21,621 nt of DNA from Candidatus Ozemobacteraceae bacterium (GCA_035373905.1 DAOSOK010000056.1:1-21621), one strand, 5' to 3'; numbered from the stretch's first letter, positions 14,470 through 21,621 are shown. A program made the numbers and translations. Notes: generated from the letters alone by a model not told the origin.

Positions 14470-15381
14470 TCATGAAGGGAGCTTCAGACGATTGCCGGAG
14501 CGCATGACGAGACCGTCGGCGACGAGACGGCCGATCATCGCGTCGAGCCATGCCCGGTCGTTCGCTGGTTCGAACGACGGATCGATGCGAGGTCCGAGAT
14601 CGGCGACGGCAAGTCCGGTCGGTGCTTCGCGAACGAGGCTCAGAATGCGGCCGCGAAAGATGCGGTCGGGGTGTGGCTTGTTGCGGTGCTTGCGCTCGCG
14701 GCTCGCGGGATATGTCCTGTCTGGCGCCGCATGCGTTCCTTCGAGAAAACCGGCGCAGGCAGGGCATTCCCGGCCGAGAGGGCATGTCGCGCAGAGAGGC
14801 TTCTTGAGGCAGACCAGGCTGGCGAGATCGAACAGCGCCTGCACGAGGTCGTCGAACCGGCGCGAGCCACGCAGAACTTCCGCCAGGCGGGGTCTGAGCT
14901 TCCCGTCATCACGGGGCTCGGGAAACGGCTCTCCCAGGAGCAATCGCGCGCCGGCCCGCCGGATGTTGGTGTCGATCGGAACCGCAAGCTTTTTCAGGGA
15001 AAAGACGGTCATGGCCGCTGCGGTGTACGGGCCGATGCCCTTCAGGCGGAGCCAATCTTCTTCGCTGTCAGGCAGGCCGTGCTCGACCACCTGCCGCGCG
15101 ATCTCCTGCAGCGCGAGAGCGCGCCGGTTGTAGCCGAGGCCGGCCCAGGCGCGGATCACCTCCGCCGTTCCCGCCCGGGCGAGCGCCTGCCAGTCCGGGA
15201 ACGCCTCGAGCCACCGGCGATACGCCGGCACGACGCGCGGAACCTGCGTCTGTTGCAACATGATCTCGCTGACGAGAATCTCGTAGGCGTCGTTCGTCCG
15301 GCGCCACGGCAGATCCCGGCCGGAGGCGTCATACCAATCGAGAAGAAGGCGGGCCGTCTTTGTTCGAGCCGTTTCGATCAT
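14470..15381 (-). CDS. mutY: A/G-specific adenine DNA glycosylase (short MutY)
   Basis: This 303-residue protein removes adenine mispaired with 8-oxoguanine. It has DLPWRRT near the start and SEIMLQQTQV with catalytic Glu39. The helix-hairpin-helix LKGIGPYTAAAM (113-124) is followed by Asp137 in VPIDTN. A cluster of four Cys (191, 197, 200, 206) should bind a 4Fe-4S cluster. The first gap is five residues instead of the usual six. The C-terminus has no NUDIX-like domain; instead FRGRILSLVREAPTG...MIGRLVADGLV looks like a small winged helix, as in actinobacterial-type MutY. I chose ATG 15381: the longer frame to 15447 reads into the REP-like repeat, and GGGAA lies upstream of 15381. It lies between the REP-like repeat and the ygeW promoter region. 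Confidence 0.92.
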   Translation of the reverse strand: MIETARTKTARLLLDWYDASGRDLPWRRTNDAYEILVSEIMLQQTQVPRVVPAYRRWLEAFPDWQALARAGTAEVIRAWAGLGYNRRALALQEIARQVVEHGLPDSEEDWLRLKGIGPYTAAAMTVFSLKKLAVPIDTNIRRAGARLLLGEPFPEPRDDGKLRPRLAEVLRGSRRFDDLVQALFDLASLVCLKKPLCATCPLGRECPACAGFLEGTHAAPDRTYPASRERKHRNKPHPDRIFRGRILSLVREAPTGLAVADLGPRIDPSFEPANDRAWLDAMIGRLVADGLVMRSGNRLKLPS

Positions 15382-15420
15382 GATCGATTCCCGCATGGCA
15401 CGAGCCGGTTCCGCGTTTCC

Positions 15421-15482
15421 GTTCGTGCTGAGCCTGTCGAAGCACAAGAACGTTTTCGCCCTTCGACAGGCTCAGGGCGAGC
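15421..15482. repeat. REP-like dispersed palindrome, copy 3
   Basis: CTGAGCCTGTCGAAG (15428-15442) and CTTCGACAGGCTCAG (15461-15475) form a perfect 15-bp inverted repeat around 18 bases. The left half equals copy 1. This is two head-to-head units, the most complete copy in the window. It fills the gap between the SH3 gene's end and mutY. Confidence 0.8.
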
Positions 15483-15513
15483 GGTTGCATCACATGCCGC
15501 GGAAGGCACGTCG

Positions 15514-16569
15514 TTAATCCTGCACGTGATAGGTCAGCAATACGACGTCTTTGGGCAGGACGGTCTGCCGGAACTCCTGCTCTGCGCCCTTCTCGTAGAT
15601 CGGATACCACCAGCCGGCGTCGGCAGGGATTTCGGCCGTTTTCCTGGACTCGGCGAATCCTTTGAGAAGCGCTTCGAGCCGCTGGGGCGTTGAATAATCA
15701 TTGCTATAGCTGACGAGGGCGACCACCCCTTCGGGATCATTCTCGACGGAAAAGAGCGCTTTGGCGGGTTTTCCGAGCCGCTCCAGTTCGTCTTTTTTCA
15801 GAACCAGCAGAGGTGCGATTCCGCCTTCTCTGACGTCGAGCACCCGCACGCTTTTGAGTTTGCTTTTTTCGATTTCGACGAAGTCCGTATCCAGCGCGCC
15901 CATGAACGAGTTGCGCTCGATCTGGTCGCACATGACGTTCTGTCCGAGTTCGGGTTTGTATCGGAGTTCGTGAATTTCCCTGAATACGCCGATTCCTGTC
16001 TGGGACGCCTCGGACCCGGCGCCATCGGCTTCCCGGACGAACTTTTTCAGAAAGAACTCGCCGTTCACCGGTTCCTCCCGCATCGAACCGTCGCCGTCCA
16101 TCTCGGCAAAGGTCCAGGCTTCGGCTGCGGTTGTGCCGCCCTCGTCCGGCGAGGCGATCTGAACGAAGCCTCCGAACACGTAGCCCTCGAGGTCGCCGGC
16201 TTTCACCTTGAACCAGGGAGCCTTTTTCCCTTCGATCTCGACCTGGTCGCCATCCCTGGAGAGAACGGCCAGAGGGGTGGCGTCCGGAAGTTTCTTCACG
16301 GCCTTCCCTTTTGCCGAAGGAGCGTCGCGGAGATTGACGCCCGAGGGGGCGGCGACGAACCCGGCGAGGGCCGGCGCTTTGAACACACCGTAGGAGCATG
16401 TTTCGTAATACCCGGTGATCTTTGCGCCGTCGGTCGTCTCGAATTCGCACTTCAGATACCAGCAGGCTCCCGTCGATGCGGAGAGCGCTCCGCAAATCCC
16501 GATGAAGGCGATGCAGAGAAGAACCTGAAGAGAGCGAAGGCGGGATCTTCCACCGGAAAGGTTGTTCAT
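15514..16569 (-). CDS. Exported protein with bacterial SH3 domain
   Basis: This 351-residue protein begins with a basic n-region and a hydrophobic signal stretch (RSLQVLLCIAFIGICGAL), probably cut near residue 30. A Cys-containing segment (ACWYLKCEFETTDG) is followed by an SH3_3-type domain at about residues 70-139 (GVNLRDAPSAKGKAVKKL..., APWFKVKAGDLEGYVFGGFV). That domain often binds peptidoglycan or ligand peptides at the cell surface. The remaining 210 residues are alpha/beta with no recognised motif. Only a weak purine stretch precedes the ATG. It is the third gene of a minus-strand set, 36 bases after the zinc-ribbon gene. Role unknown; a cell-envelope site is likely. Confidence 0.82.
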   Translation of the reverse strand: MNNLSGGRSRLRSLQVLLCIAFIGICGALSASTGACWYLKCEFETTDGAKITGYYETCSYGVFKAPALAGFVAAPSGVNLRDAPSAKGKAVKKLPDATPLAVLSRDGDQVEIEGKKAPWFKVKAGDLEGYVFGGFVQIASPDEGGTTAAEAWTFAEMDGDGSMREEPVNGEFFLKKFVREADGAGSEASQTGIGVFREIHELRYKPELGQNVMCDQIERNSFMGALDTDFVEIEKSKLKSVRVLDVREGGIAPLLVLKKDELERLGKPAKALFSVENDPEGVVALVSYSNDYSTPQRLEALLKGFAESRKTAEIPADAGWWYPIYEKGAEQEFRQTVLPKDVVLLTYHVQD

Positions 16570-16605
16570 GCTGATTCTCTTTTCACAGGAAGATGGTTCG
16601 AACGA

Positions 16606-17667
16606 TCAGTATTTGCCGATGCTCTGGAGGAAGCGCATGCGGGTGACGTCGGGGGAGGTGCCATGCAGGGCTTCGTAGGAGTAGTCGGACGGATCGCCGG
16701 GTTTCAGCGACGGCAGGAGGTGAAGCCGGAGGGTTTCCTTGCTCCAGGAAGTGGAAAATGTCGTTTTCACGACGTATTTCACCTGGATCTCGCGTGAGCC
16801 CAGCGCGTCGAAACGCTTTCTGGACATCGTTCCGGCGTAGTGCCGGAGCCCGTTCTTCTGTTCGACGAATTTCAGCTGGCCCAGCGGCGCGCCGGTGCGG
16901 TCGAACACCTGCATCCGCTCGCCGACCTTTTTGCCGCGGTCGTTCATGAGGAGGGTGAACGTGAACGAGTCAGAGACGGCTTTCCTGTCGGAACGCGCGA
17001 TCTGGTAAGCGATGCCGGGATTCTCGAAGCCGGCGTTCTCGTTCATGTTCTCGTTCCGCTCGACCAGGTTTCGTTGCTCCTTCTCGAACACGGTCTCTAT
17101 GGCCTGCAGAGAGGTCATGCCGTCCTCGTTGGGATGCGCCCGCAGAAACGCCTGGAGGCACAGGGCCTGTCCGATGCGAGGGAAAAGAAGTTCGCGCTCG
17201 CTTCCGAGGGTCATCGTCCATGACAGGATTGAAGAATATAATTCGTTATATAATGACAAAATTCGGTTTTGGGCCGGGGTGAGAGTGAGCCGGCGCCGGG
17301 CCAGATTTCTTCGGATGGTTTCGTAGCCGGGGACGAGCGTGCGCTGGATGAGCGGGGGAACCAGGGGAGAGGTCAGGTTGCTGATCCGCAGGTCCTTTCC
17401 ATACTCTTCCAGCGGCTGGACGATCTGGGAAAACTGCTGCTCGGAAACCGTTCCCGGCGTCGGCACCGGCGCCGGACGTTTCGCGGGCAGAGACTGCCAC
17501 TGCTGCCCTGCCGCAGGAGCCGGAACAGCCTGCTGAGGTGCGCCGCAGGCATTGCAGAACCGGCTCTGGTCAGGCAGATTCACGCCGCACGAACCGCAGA
17601 ACATGGCGTGCGCCGGCAACAGGGGCAGAAGAAGGAGCCCTGCGACGAGGACGAGGATGTTTCGCAT
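16606..17667 (-). CDS. Exported zinc-ribbon protein of unknown function
   Basis: This 353-residue protein starts at the ATG at 17667, backed by AAGGGAAG about 8 bases upstream; a longer frame to 17712 overlaps the PLD gene and lacks a ribosome site. MRNILVLVAGLLLLPLLPAHA (1-21) is a clear signal peptide or N-terminal anchor. Right after it comes a zinc ribbon with C24, C27, C38 and C41 (FCGSCGVNLPDQSRFCNACG). A Pro/Ala/Gln-rich linker (about 43-75) leads to a helical region (about 80-240) and a C-terminal beta-rich region (about 245-345; SFTFTLLMNDRGKKVGERMQ, QVKYVVKTTFSTSW). That last region could be a lipid-binding or LolA-like fold, which is a guess. It sits between the PLD and SH3 genes, with gaps of 23 and 36 bases. 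Confidence 0.82.
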   Translation of the reverse strand: MRNILVLVAGLLLLPLLPAHAMFCGSCGVNLPDQSRFCNACGAPQQAVPAPAAGQQWQSLPAKRPAPVPTPGTVSEQQFSQIVQPLEEYGKDLRISNLTSPLVPPLIQRTLVPGYETIRRNLARRRLTLTPAQNRILSLYNELYSSILSWTMTLGSERELLFPRIGQALCLQAFLRAHPNEDGMTSLQAIETVFEKEQRNLVERNENMNENAGFENPGIAYQIARSDRKAVSDSFTFTLLMNDRGKKVGERMQVFDRTGAPLGQLKFVEQKNGLRHYAGTMSRKRFDALGSREIQVKYVVKTTFSTSWSKETLRLHLLPSLKPGDPSDYSYEALHGTSPDVTRMRFLQSIGKY

Positions 17668-17690
17668 GAGACGCTTCCCTTCGAGCAGAT

Positions 17691-19253
17691 TCAGATCAGG
17701 GGCCGAATCCACTGGAACTTGCGGAGCCGGTTCAGCTTTTTCATCATCTCGGCGGAGGTGTGGTCTTCAGGACCGAACACGGTCCGGACGCTGCCGTCGG
17801 GTTGGAGGTCGATCTTGTACTCGAGGCACTCCTGGAACTGGCGTTCCATGCGCCGGGCGGTCATCTCGCCGAAGGGGAAGTCCTGGATGACGGCGACCAC
17901 TTCCGAGTTCACCACGTCGCTGAGCGGGTCGAGGTTGTACGTGCCGACGACCGTGACCTGGCGGTCGAAGACGAAGGCCTTGGTGTGCAGGCAGGGGCTG
18001 CCTTTCGGGAAAACGAGGATCCTGGCCCCCGGCATCGTCGCGAGAAGACGCTTCCAGTCGTTCATGAAGAACGCCACGGTCGAGCCGTGGTTCGTCGATT
18101 CGCCGGAGTTGGTGTTGAGCACGATCTTCACGCCGCGCTTCGCGGCCCGGACGAGCGCCTTCTCGGCTTCCGAGGAGAGAACGACGTAGGCGTTCTGGAT
18201 CAGGATCTCGTGCTTGCAGGCATCGATCATGCGGATCAGGCCGGGGCCGATATCTTCGCGCGTGCCGAGCATCGAGTGCTTGTCGAGAATCTTCACCGGC
18301 TTCAGCCGCTCGCCCCTGAACAGTTCGAAGGAAGCGTACGACGTGAGCTTTTTATACTTCACGATTTCCTTGTTGTAGATGTCGAGGTGCCGTTTCAGCC
18401 CGGCATCGAGGCCTTGCTCGGCGGGGAAGGTGCCGCGGCCCTGGATATACCGGCTCATGACCCGGTACGCCAGATCGAGCTTCGCTGTCTGGTCGCGGAG
18501 ATTCATGAGGTCAGGTTTGACCGGGACGGTTCGGAGCATGTTCCATTCTTCGTCGAAGGCTTGCTGCAACTGCTTCACGACGTTCGATCCCTCGAGAACC
18601 AGATCCATGTCCCGGAACACGTTGTCGTGCTCGCCCATCTGGGCGAAGTAGTCTGCGCCGATGTTCCGGCCGCCCGTCATGGCGAGCTTTCCGTCGATGA
18701 TGATGATCTTGTCGTGGTTCGACAGCAGAACCTGGCGGAGGTCCTGGAACACGTGCAGAAGGGAACGGCCGACGGGATTGTACAGGCGCACCTCGACGCC
18801 GGGCATGCGGGCGAGCTCCTCGAGTTCGTCGAAGTCGCCGATCTTGCGGACGCCGCGCAGGAAGCGCGCGTCGATCATCAGTTTCACCTTCACGCCTTCA
18901 CGAGCCTTCTTCTGCAGCAGGCCGAGGAAGGACCAGCCGAAGATGTCGTTGTCGACGATGAAATACGTCGAGACGATCGAGGAACGCGCCGACTCCAGCA
19001 TGTGCCAGCGCGCATACCAGGACTCTTCATTCCCGGTGAGCAGTCGGGTGCGTGCCAGAACGTTCGAATCCGCGGCCGGGAATGAGTTGAAGACGGCCTG
19101 AAGCGCGTTATTCCCCGGAAGCCGCTCGAAAGCCGACGAGGGCGTCGGAGTCATGACGATGCAGAGCAGAAGGGCGATTACCGACAACAGAACGGCGTCC
19201 GGCAGCGAAGGGTGGATTTTGGGGACGGCGTGAAGCGAACGGCGGGTCATCAT
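17691..19253 (-). CDS. Phospholipase D-like protein (cardiolipin synthase type)
   Basis: This 520-residue protein begins with a basic n-region and a hydrophobic signal/anchor (about 20-40, ending SSAFERLPG). Two HKD motifs mark the PLD superfamily: NHDKIIIIDGKLAMTGGRN (H180, K182, D187) and LHTKAFVFDRQVTVVGTYN (H423, K425, D430). The His residues form the covalent phospho-enzyme. The spacing (about 240 residues), the N-terminal WHMLESARSSIVSTYFIVDN and the Asn after the second motif resemble bacterial ClsC/YmdC-type transferases. Cardiolipin or phosphatidyl transfer is therefore the best guess; a nuclease role is less likely. AAGGAGA lies about 8 bases before the ATG. It heads a three-gene operon of exported proteins and has its own promoter. 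Confidence 0.92.
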   Translation of the reverse strand: MMTRRSLHAVPKIHPSLPDAVLLSVIALLLCIVMTPTPSSAFERLPGNNALQAVFNSFPAADSNVLARTRLLTGNEESWYARWHMLESARSSIVSTYFIVDNDIFGWSFLGLLQKKAREGVKVKLMIDARFLRGVRKIGDFDELEELARMPGVEVRLYNPVGRSLLHVFQDLRQVLLSNHDKIIIIDGKLAMTGGRNIGADYFAQMGEHDNVFRDMDLVLEGSNVVKQLQQAFDEEWNMLRTVPVKPDLMNLRDQTAKLDLAYRVMSRYIQGRGTFPAEQGLDAGLKRHLDIYNKEIVKYKKLTSYASFELFRGERLKPVKILDKHSMLGTREDIGPGLIRMIDACKHEILIQNAYVVLSSEAEKALVRAAKRGVKIVLNTNSGESTNHGSTVAFFMNDWKRLLATMPGARILVFPKGSPCLHTKAFVFDRQVTVVGTYNLDPLSDVVNSEVVAVIQDFPFGEMTARRMERQFQECLEYKIDLQPDGSVRTVFGPEDHTSAEMMKKLNRLRKFQWIRPLI

Positions 19254-19291
19254 CGGAATGTCTCCTTCCGTTTTCGGCGGTTATCGGGGGA

Positions 19292-19321
19292 ATTGTACCG
19301 CAGTCCGGCCTGTTCGGGCAA
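19292..19321 (-). promoter_or_regulatory. Promoter of the PLD/zinc-ribbon/SH3 operon
   Basis: On the minus strand TTGCCC (19321-19316) and TACAAT (19297-19292) are 18 bases apart, 9 of 12 consensus positions, about 38 bases before the PLD ATG. Confidence 0.55.
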
Positions 19322-19350
19322 TGGACATGGTCGGTATTTCCTGCTATATC
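19322..19350 (+). promoter_or_regulatory. Promoter of the GH15-like gene
   Basis: TGGACA (19322-19327) and TATATC (19345-19350) are spaced by exactly 17 bases, 9 of 12 consensus positions. Transcription would start near 19357, giving a leader of about 30 bases with the ribosome site GGAGGA at 19374-19379. Its -35 element directly abuts the -35 of the divergent promoter. Confidence 0.55.
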
Positions 19351-19387
19351 AGGCCTGAGGAAAAACACGCATCGGAGGATCTCTGCC

Positions 19388-21055
19388 ATGGTTGACATCC
19401 CGTCTCGCTCTAATCCCTGCCTGTTGCTGGTTGTCGTTCTGGCCATGTTCGGAACGTTGCTTCCGGTGCCCGGCATCGCTGTCCAGACTTCTGGAAACAC
19501 GGCGGGAGCCCTGGCTCTGCGCAAAGCCGCGATGACCGGTCAGGCGACGTGCCGCGACGTGCAGGCTCCCGAAGGTGTTTTCGTCAAGGTTTTCAACGAT
19601 ACCGTGGCCGAATGGGTCGCCCGGCCGCTGGATGCCGGATTGGTCGCCGAGATTCGCACCGCGCTCGCGCCGCATCTGCGCATCGAGCTGAACCCGCGCG
19701 GTTTCGCCCCCGCCGCCACCCGCACGACGGAAGGCGAGGCAGATTCGACCAACTACGACGCCATCTGGGTCCGCGACAACGTCTGGGTATATTATGCGCT
19801 GGCCCGCGATCCCGAGCGGCGTGCCGACGCCCGGCGCCTTCTGCTGGCCCTCTGGGACTACTACGCCACGCCGGCCCAGGTCGCGCGTTTCGAGGCCGTC
19901 ATCGCCGACCCGGCGCTGGCCCTCGATCAGATGGCCATGCCGCACATCCGCTTCAACGGCGGGACTCCGAAACTCGACGACGTGATGGTGAACGGGCGGC
20001 CCGAGACTTGGAACCATCGCCAGATCGACGCTCACGGCCTCTTTTTCACCGCCCTCGCCGAGGCCGCGTCGGAAGGCCTTCTCGAGCCCGGCGATCTGAC
20101 CCCGGCCCGGTTCCGTGTGCTCGTGCTGTATCCCCGGTTCCTCGAACGCATCTCGTTCGACACCTACGAAGACGCCGGGGCGTGGGAAGAACTGCCCCGG
20201 CGCAACACCAGCAGCATCGCCCTCGCGACCAGGTCTCTCCAGGCCTGGCGGGGCCTGCTCGATGCGAAGACGGGACCGGCGCGATCGTTCGGCGACGCCT
20301 TCCGGGCGCGCCTCGGCCGTCTCGGTCCCGACGCCCCCGCCGCGTGGGCCCCGTCGTTTCTCGCATCGCTCATCGATCGGGGAATGGAGCGCGTGAGGCA
20401 CCAACTGCGCCTCGGCGGCGAATCGCCCGACTACGATCCTTCCGACATCCGCTTCCGGCAGGCGGACGCGGCGCTGCTCGTGCTGATCCAGCCTTCGCCC
20501 CTCGAAGGTCTCACGGAAAGCGAACAGCGCGCCGTTCTCCAGATCGTGCGGACGCTGGAGCGGCCCGCCGGGATTCTCCGGTACGATCTCGACAGCTACC
20601 AGGCAGGCAACTACTGGATCAAGCCGCCCGCCTCCGACGATCCCGCCGCGCCGGCCCTGACGGGCGACACCTCGTCGGATGCGGCGTTCCGGTGGCGCCT
20701 CTCGCAGTTGATGCCGGACACCGAGGCCCAGTGGTTCTTCGACAGCCTCTGTGCCCTCGCCAGGCTCCACCTGGCCGAGCGGACGGCCGACCCGGCGCTC
20801 CGTCGCCAGGACATCCATCGAGCCGCCGTCCATATCAAGCGCGCTCTGGGCCAGATCACCGGGTCCGCCCCCGCCGCCGACGGCATGCCGGTTCGCGAAT
20901 GGCAGACTCCCGAAAGCATCAATACCGTCGTCCTGTACGGCCGCAGACTTCCTGTACCGTCGCCCATCACCCCGCTGAATTGGGCGAAAGCCGGACTGGA
21001 TCTGGCTCTCCGTGAATATGAACGCATTGCCATCTCAAAAAAAGAATTGAAATAA
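19388..21055 (+). CDS. Exported GH15 / phosphorylase-kinase-alpha-like protein
   Basis: This 555-residue protein has a signal sequence (CLLLVVVLAMFGTLLPVPG, cut near residue 31). The body is helical with the (alpha/alpha)6-barrel motifs of glycoside hydrolase family 15 and phosphorylase kinase alpha: DAIWVRDNVWVYYAL (124 onwards), WNHRQIDAHGLFFTAL (208 onwards), a possible acid Glu in GAWEELPRRNTSS (E267/E268), YQAGNYWIKPP, and ITPLNWAKAGLDLAL near the end. This suggests an extracytoplasmic alpha-glucan or related glycoside hydrolase, or a glucan-binding relative; whether both catalytic Glu residues exist needs a structure-based alignment. GGAGGA lies 8 bases before the ATG. It is transcribed divergently from the PLD operon. 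No terminator is seen before the A/T-rich cold-shock upstream region. Confidence 0.75.
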   Translation: MVDIPSRSNPCLLLVVVLAMFGTLLPVPGIAVQTSGNTAGALALRKAAMTGQATCRDVQAPEGVFVKVFNDTVAEWVARPLDAGLVAEIRTALAPHLRIELNPRGFAPAATRTTEGEADSTNYDAIWVRDNVWVYYALARDPERRADARRLLLALWDYYATPAQVARFEAVIADPALALDQMAMPHIRFNGGTPKLDDVMVNGRPETWNHRQIDAHGLFFTALAEAASEGLLEPGDLTPARFRVLVLYPRFLERISFDTYEDAGAWEELPRRNTSSIALATRSLQAWRGLLDAKTGPARSFGDAFRARLGRLGPDAPAAWAPSFLASLIDRGMERVRHQLRLGGESPDYDPSDIRFRQADAALLVLIQPSPLEGLTESEQRAVLQIVRTLERPAGILRYDLDSYQAGNYWIKPPASDDPAAPALTGDTSSDAAFRWRLSQLMPDTEAQWFFDSLCALARLHLAERTADPALRRQDIHRAAVHIKRALGQITGSAPAADGMPVREWQTPESINTVVLYGRRLPVPSPITPLNWAKAGLDLALREYERIAISKKELK

Positions 21056-21084
21056 TTATAATTTTTCTGGCTATTCCGAGATAT

Positions 21085-21213
21085 CTGTGTTACGATATGA
21101 TTACTTCGATAGATTCATCCGTGTAAGTTACTCTGTGGTGCGTTCCGCGTGCGGTCCATTGTGGGGATTTGCTGAGGGTGTCGTTTCGGAGAACATATTC
21201 AGGAGGTTCCCAA
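21085..21213 (+). promoter_or_regulatory. A/T-rich upstream region and likely long leader of the cold-shock gene
   Basis: After the GH15-like stop, an A/T-rich block carries a possible -10 TATGAT near 21094 with no convincing -35. Transcription from there would give a leader of about 110 bases. Long leaders are usual for cold-shock genes and can act as thermosensors. AGGAGG (21201-21206) lies 7 bases before the ATG. Confidence 0.35.
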
Positions 21214-21417
21214 ATGGAACGTGGTACAGTGAAGTGGTTCAATGCTGACAAGGGTTACGGATTCATCACCCGCGAGAACGGCGAGAAGGATGCTTTCGTT
21301 CATCACCGGTCGATCACCGGCACCGGCTTCAAGACCCTCGACGAGGGCCAGGCCGTCCAGTTCGAGATCGAAGCCGGCCCCAAGGGTCCGCAGGCGACCA
21401 ACGTCACCAAGATCTAA
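21214..21417 (+). CDS. Cold-shock domain protein (CspA family)
   Basis: This 67-residue protein is a complete single cold-shock domain: MERGTVKWFNADKGYGFITR with RNP1 (K13-GYGFI) and RNP2 (DAFVHH, 26-31), then ITGTGFKTLDEGQAVQFEIE and the end GPQATNVTKI. It binds single-stranded RNA and DNA, melts mRNA structure and aids translation or antitermination. RNP2 has HHRSI where many members have HFSAI, so one aromatic contact is replaced by His. The ATG at 21214 has an ideal AGGAGG 7 bases upstream; the longer frame from 21169 contains this ribosome site and is unlikely. It is monocistronic, with a perfect terminator after it. Confidence 0.97.
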   Translation: MERGTVKWFNADKGYGFITRENGEKDAFVHHRSITGTGFKTLDEGQAVQFEIEAGPKGPQATNVTKI

Positions 21418-21430
21418 TATCAACTGATAT

Positions 21431-21460
21431 AAAAAAGGCCCCCGAAAGGGGGCCTTTTTT
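21431..21460 (+). terminator. Intrinsic terminator of the cold-shock gene
   Basis: AAAAAAGGCCCCC, loop GAAA, GGGGGCCTTTTTT: a perfect stem with a GNRA loop and T tract, 14 bases after the stop codon. Symmetry allows it to work in both directions. Confidence 0.95.
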
Positions 21461-21479
21461 CACGTCGCATTTTCGGTAT

Positions 21480-21537
21480 TTTCACGGGCGGGAACGCCCT
21501 CGCGAGAGTTGGCGTCTCTCCCCGGGCGCCGGTGAAA
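21480..21537. other. Structured non-coding segment, unassigned
   Basis: TTTCAC-G-GGCG (21480-21490) pairs with CGCC-G-GTGAAA (21527-21537), ten base pairs with one G-G mismatch. It encloses a small stem GAGAG (21504-21508)/CTCTC (21516-21520). A local hairpin GGGCG-GGAA-CGCCC competes with the outer stem. No ORF is supported in 21461-21621, and the last 80 bases are less GC-rich than the rest of the window. It could be an RNA leader or an unknown small RNA. Confidence 0.35.
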
Positions 21538-21621
21538 TCCTATGCGTCTCATATGTCAGGCGGTTAGTACTACTCGTCTTGTATGTTCAGTTGGGGGTGT
21601 TAACGTAGATGTTGAATTTGG

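Noticed and set aside
13041..14507. A 488-codon plus-strand frame opposite ygeW
   Set aside because: It reads through the ygeW terminator and promoter, and the minus frame is an unmistakable transcarbamylase.
15382..15447. N-terminal extension of MutY (MCFDRLSTNGNAEP...)
   Set aside because: FDRLSTNG is the translated REP-like repeat, so the extension is not coding. The start at 15381 matches normal MutY N-termini.
19349..20833. A 494-codon minus-strand frame opposite the GH15-like gene
   Set aside because: No ribosome site or signal peptide, and a composition typical of an antisense shadow. The plus frame has GH15/PhK motifs and a ribosome site.
21540..21621. Antisense 3' end of 23S rRNA
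   Set aside because: Only a short block (TAGTACTAACC read minus) is similar. The strongly conserved bases around it are absent and the spacing is about 12 bases short.

Overview
The window is GC-rich bacterial chromosome, with most bases inside genes. Lipobox signal peptides, many exported proteins, Shine-Dalgarno (SD) sites matching GGAGG, and tRNA genes that mostly lack an encoded CCA point to a Gram-negative-type bacterium. The unusual gene mix suggests an uncultured environmental lineage, but I cannot place it to phylum from the sequence. Nothing looks like phage, a transposon or CRISPR.

Left part (1-2690). A minus-strand operon hinT-like > rpsU > nfeD starts from a near-consensus promoter only a few bases before the first ATG; nfeD runs off the left edge. 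A strong plus-strand promoter then drives a cluster of seven tRNA genes (Pro-UGG, Gly-GCC, Arg-UCU, His-GUG, Arg-UCG, Lys-UUU, Lys-CUU). The cluster holds a GNRA hairpin before the last tRNA and ends in a hairpin terminator.

Middle (2700-12910). In order: an exported TPR protein; a SAM methyltransferase converging on it with a 7-base overlap; a large lipoprotein of unknown function; a small exported protein; an ABC-F ATPase sharing a bidirectional terminator with it; and a 53-residue Cys/His-rich protein. A plus-strand run follows: an endonuclease/exonuclease/phosphatase-fold lipoprotein, a membrane class III nucleotide cyclase with a GAF-like domain, and a voltage-gated-type K+ channel with a C-terminal zinc ribbon. 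The cyclase and channel genes overlap by 8 bases, which suggests a signalling operon.

Right part (13080-21621). A YgeW-type knotted carbamoyltransferase with a 5' leader hairpin lies next to a MutY adenine glycosylase. Next is a minus-strand operon of three exported proteins: a phospholipase D-like enzyme, a zinc-ribbon protein and an SH3-domain protein. Its promoter abuts a divergent promoter for an exported protein related to GH15/phosphorylase-kinase alpha. A cold-shock protein with a long leader and a textbook terminator comes last, followed by about 160 bases of structured sequence I could not assign. Three copies of a dispersed REP-like palindrome lie between genes, at about 1.87, 12.95 and 15.45 kb.

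I see no single obvious new defence or metabolic system. The best candidates for novelty are the EEP lipoprotein-cyclase-Zn-ribbon channel operon, the exported PLD/zinc-ribbon/SH3 operon, the orphan YgeW gene and the structured right-hand tail.
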